Assembly: GCA_937951955.1 (NCBI GenBank) | Contig: CALGAD010000112.1 | Span: 1-64,000 of the forward strand | Source of the DNA: an uncultured Bacillaceae bacterium | GTDB lineage: Bacteria; Bacillota; Bacilli; Bacillales; Caldibacillaceae | DNA length: 64,000 nucleotides | Direction of reading: 5' to 3' | Part shown: positions 63,335 to 64,000 of the stretch, one piece after another | How the letters are laid out: each line of letters starts with the position of its first letter | Numbering within the stretch: the first letter of the stretch is position 1 | Program-made: the position numbers and the translations under genes | The notes under the pieces: generated by a model | What the model was told of the DNA's origin: nothing | Seen by the model: only the letters and a program-made list of their open reading frames with translations | The model's database searches: none

Positions 63335-63910
63335 GTGAATTTACCGAATCGAATTACATTAGCACGTGTTTGCATGATACCGATCTTTGTCCTTTTTATG
63401 CTCTGGGATTTTGGGACAAATTTGCAATTTGGCAATGTTTCGATGCCGTTATCGCAAATGATCGCGACGATTATTTTTGTCATCGCGGCATCGACAGACT
63501 GGATTGACGGCCACTTTGCAAGAAAATATAATTTGGTGACGAACTTCGGGAAGTTTTTAGACCCGTTAGCCGATAAAATGCTCGTCATTTCCGCGTTAAT
63601 CATTTTAACGGAAATGAATCTCGCTCCTTCATGGATTGTCATCATTATCATTGCCCGGGAATTTGCCGTAACGGGCTTGCGGCTTGTTCTTGCGGATTCC
63701 GGAGAAGTCGTGGCGGCGAACATGCTCGGAAAAATCAAAACGTGGACGCAGATGATTGCCGTGATTGCGCTTCTTTTGGAAAATGTACCATTTAATTTTA
63801 TTCATTTTCCTTTTGCCGATATCGCCCTGTATATTGCGGCATTTTTCACACTCTGGTCAGGAATCGATTATTTTGTCAAAAACAAACATGCTTTTAGCGA
63901 TTCCAAATAA
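63335..63910 (+). CDS. pgsA: Phosphatidylglycerophosphate synthase
   Basis: A 191-residue CDP-alcohol phosphatidyltransferase making phosphatidylglycerol phosphate from CDP-diacylglycerol, the product of CdsA. The motif DWIDGHFARKYNLVTNFGKFLDPLADK (DGx2ARx8Gx3Dx3D; read in parts) is intact. TTGGAGG at 63321-63327 sets GTG at 63335; TTG at 63329 overlaps that spacing. About five hydrophobic segments. A terminator follows. Confidence 0.96.
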   Translation: MNLPNRITLARVCMIPIFVLFMLWDFGTNLQFGNVSMPLSQMIATIIFVIAASTDWIDGHFARKYNLVTNFGKFLDPLADKMLVISALIILTEMNLAPSWIVIIIIAREFAVTGLRLVLADSGEVVAANMLGKIKTWTQMIAVIALLLENVPFNFIHFPFADIALYIAAFFTLWSGIDYFVKNKHAFSDSK

Positions 63911-63932
63911 TATTTCTTAAAAGTTGTTTTAC

Positions 63933-63957
63933 AGGTAAGCGCTGCTTGCCTTTTTTA
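63933..63957 (+). terminator. Terminator after pgsA
   Basis: GGTAAGC 63934-63940 with GCTTGCC 63944-63950 (one G-T pair) and a TTTTTT run. The remaining bases hold AAAGAGGTGG, a ribosome binding site for a gene starting at or just past the window end; by synteny this would be cinA. Confidence 0.85.
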
Positions 63958-64000
63958 TTATGATAAACAAAGGGGATATTCCGGAAAGAGGTGGAAGCGT

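Noticed and set aside
1..64000. CRISPR array, tRNA/rRNA genes, insertion sequences, prophage or defence island
   Set aside because: No regular spaced repeats, no cloverleaf or rRNA sequence, no transposase or integrase frame and no terminal repeats were seen; gene order is conserved core throughout.

Overview
The window reads as one long piece of core chromosome from an endospore-forming, flagellated member of the Bacillaceae. Every gene I accept lies on the + strand. Gene order follows the Bacillus subtilis interval from the end of the fla/che operon to pgsA almost gene for gene. Spore genes (dpaA, dpaB, spoIIIE) and a sigma-K-type promoter point to sporulation; fliL to sigD point to motility. 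The sequence does not allow a species call. I saw no tRNA, rRNA, insertion sequence, prophage, CRISPR array or defence island.

Layout. 1-16923: 3' half of the fla/che operon: FliL (partial), the switch proteins FliM and FliY, CheY, the export gate (FliO, FliP, FliQ, FliR, FlhB, FlhA), FlhF/FlhG, CheB, CheA, CheW, CheC, CheD, SigD, a small unnamed protein and SwrB. 16925-20426: translation and nucleotide genes rpsB, tsf, pyrH, frr, each block bounded by clear terminators, with a strongly structured rpsB leader. 20615-30033: envelope and replication genes uppS, cdsA, rseP, proS, polC. 30448-37654: the nusA-infB operon (rimP, nusA, rnpM, rplGA, infB, ylxP, rbfA, truB, ribF). 37673-43562: rpsO, pnp, ylxY, mlpA, ymxH. 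43610-48555: dipicolinate synthase dpaAB followed by asd, dapG, dapA, so the lysine/dipicolinate pathway is grouped. 48807-52214: tepA, ylzJ, spoIIIE. 52314-57546: a nucleoside-type ABC importer (BMP family) with a near-perfect CodY box upstream. 57744-63910: ymfF, ymfH, ymfI, ymfK, a RodZ-like ymfM and pgsA. The last bases carry a ribosome binding site for the next gene, probably cinA.

What departs from the expected B. subtilis order. Three genes are absent from their usual places: dxr (between cdsA and rseP), rnjB (between dapA and tepA) and ymfJ (between ymfI and ymfK); the GntR gene ymfC is also not next to the importer. At the dxr site the gap carries a hairpin and a promoter of its own, as if the operon had been re-wired after the loss. 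An extra small gene sits between sigD and swrB.

The remaining interest is regulatory: folded leaders before rpsB, rpsO, rimP, pnp and spoIIIE, an intrinsic terminator just in front of asd, a CodY site, a sigma-K promoter for dipicolinate synthesis, and repeated use of extended -10 promoters. I found no convincing new multi-gene system. All protein calls are from reading the translations and remembered family features; no database search was run.
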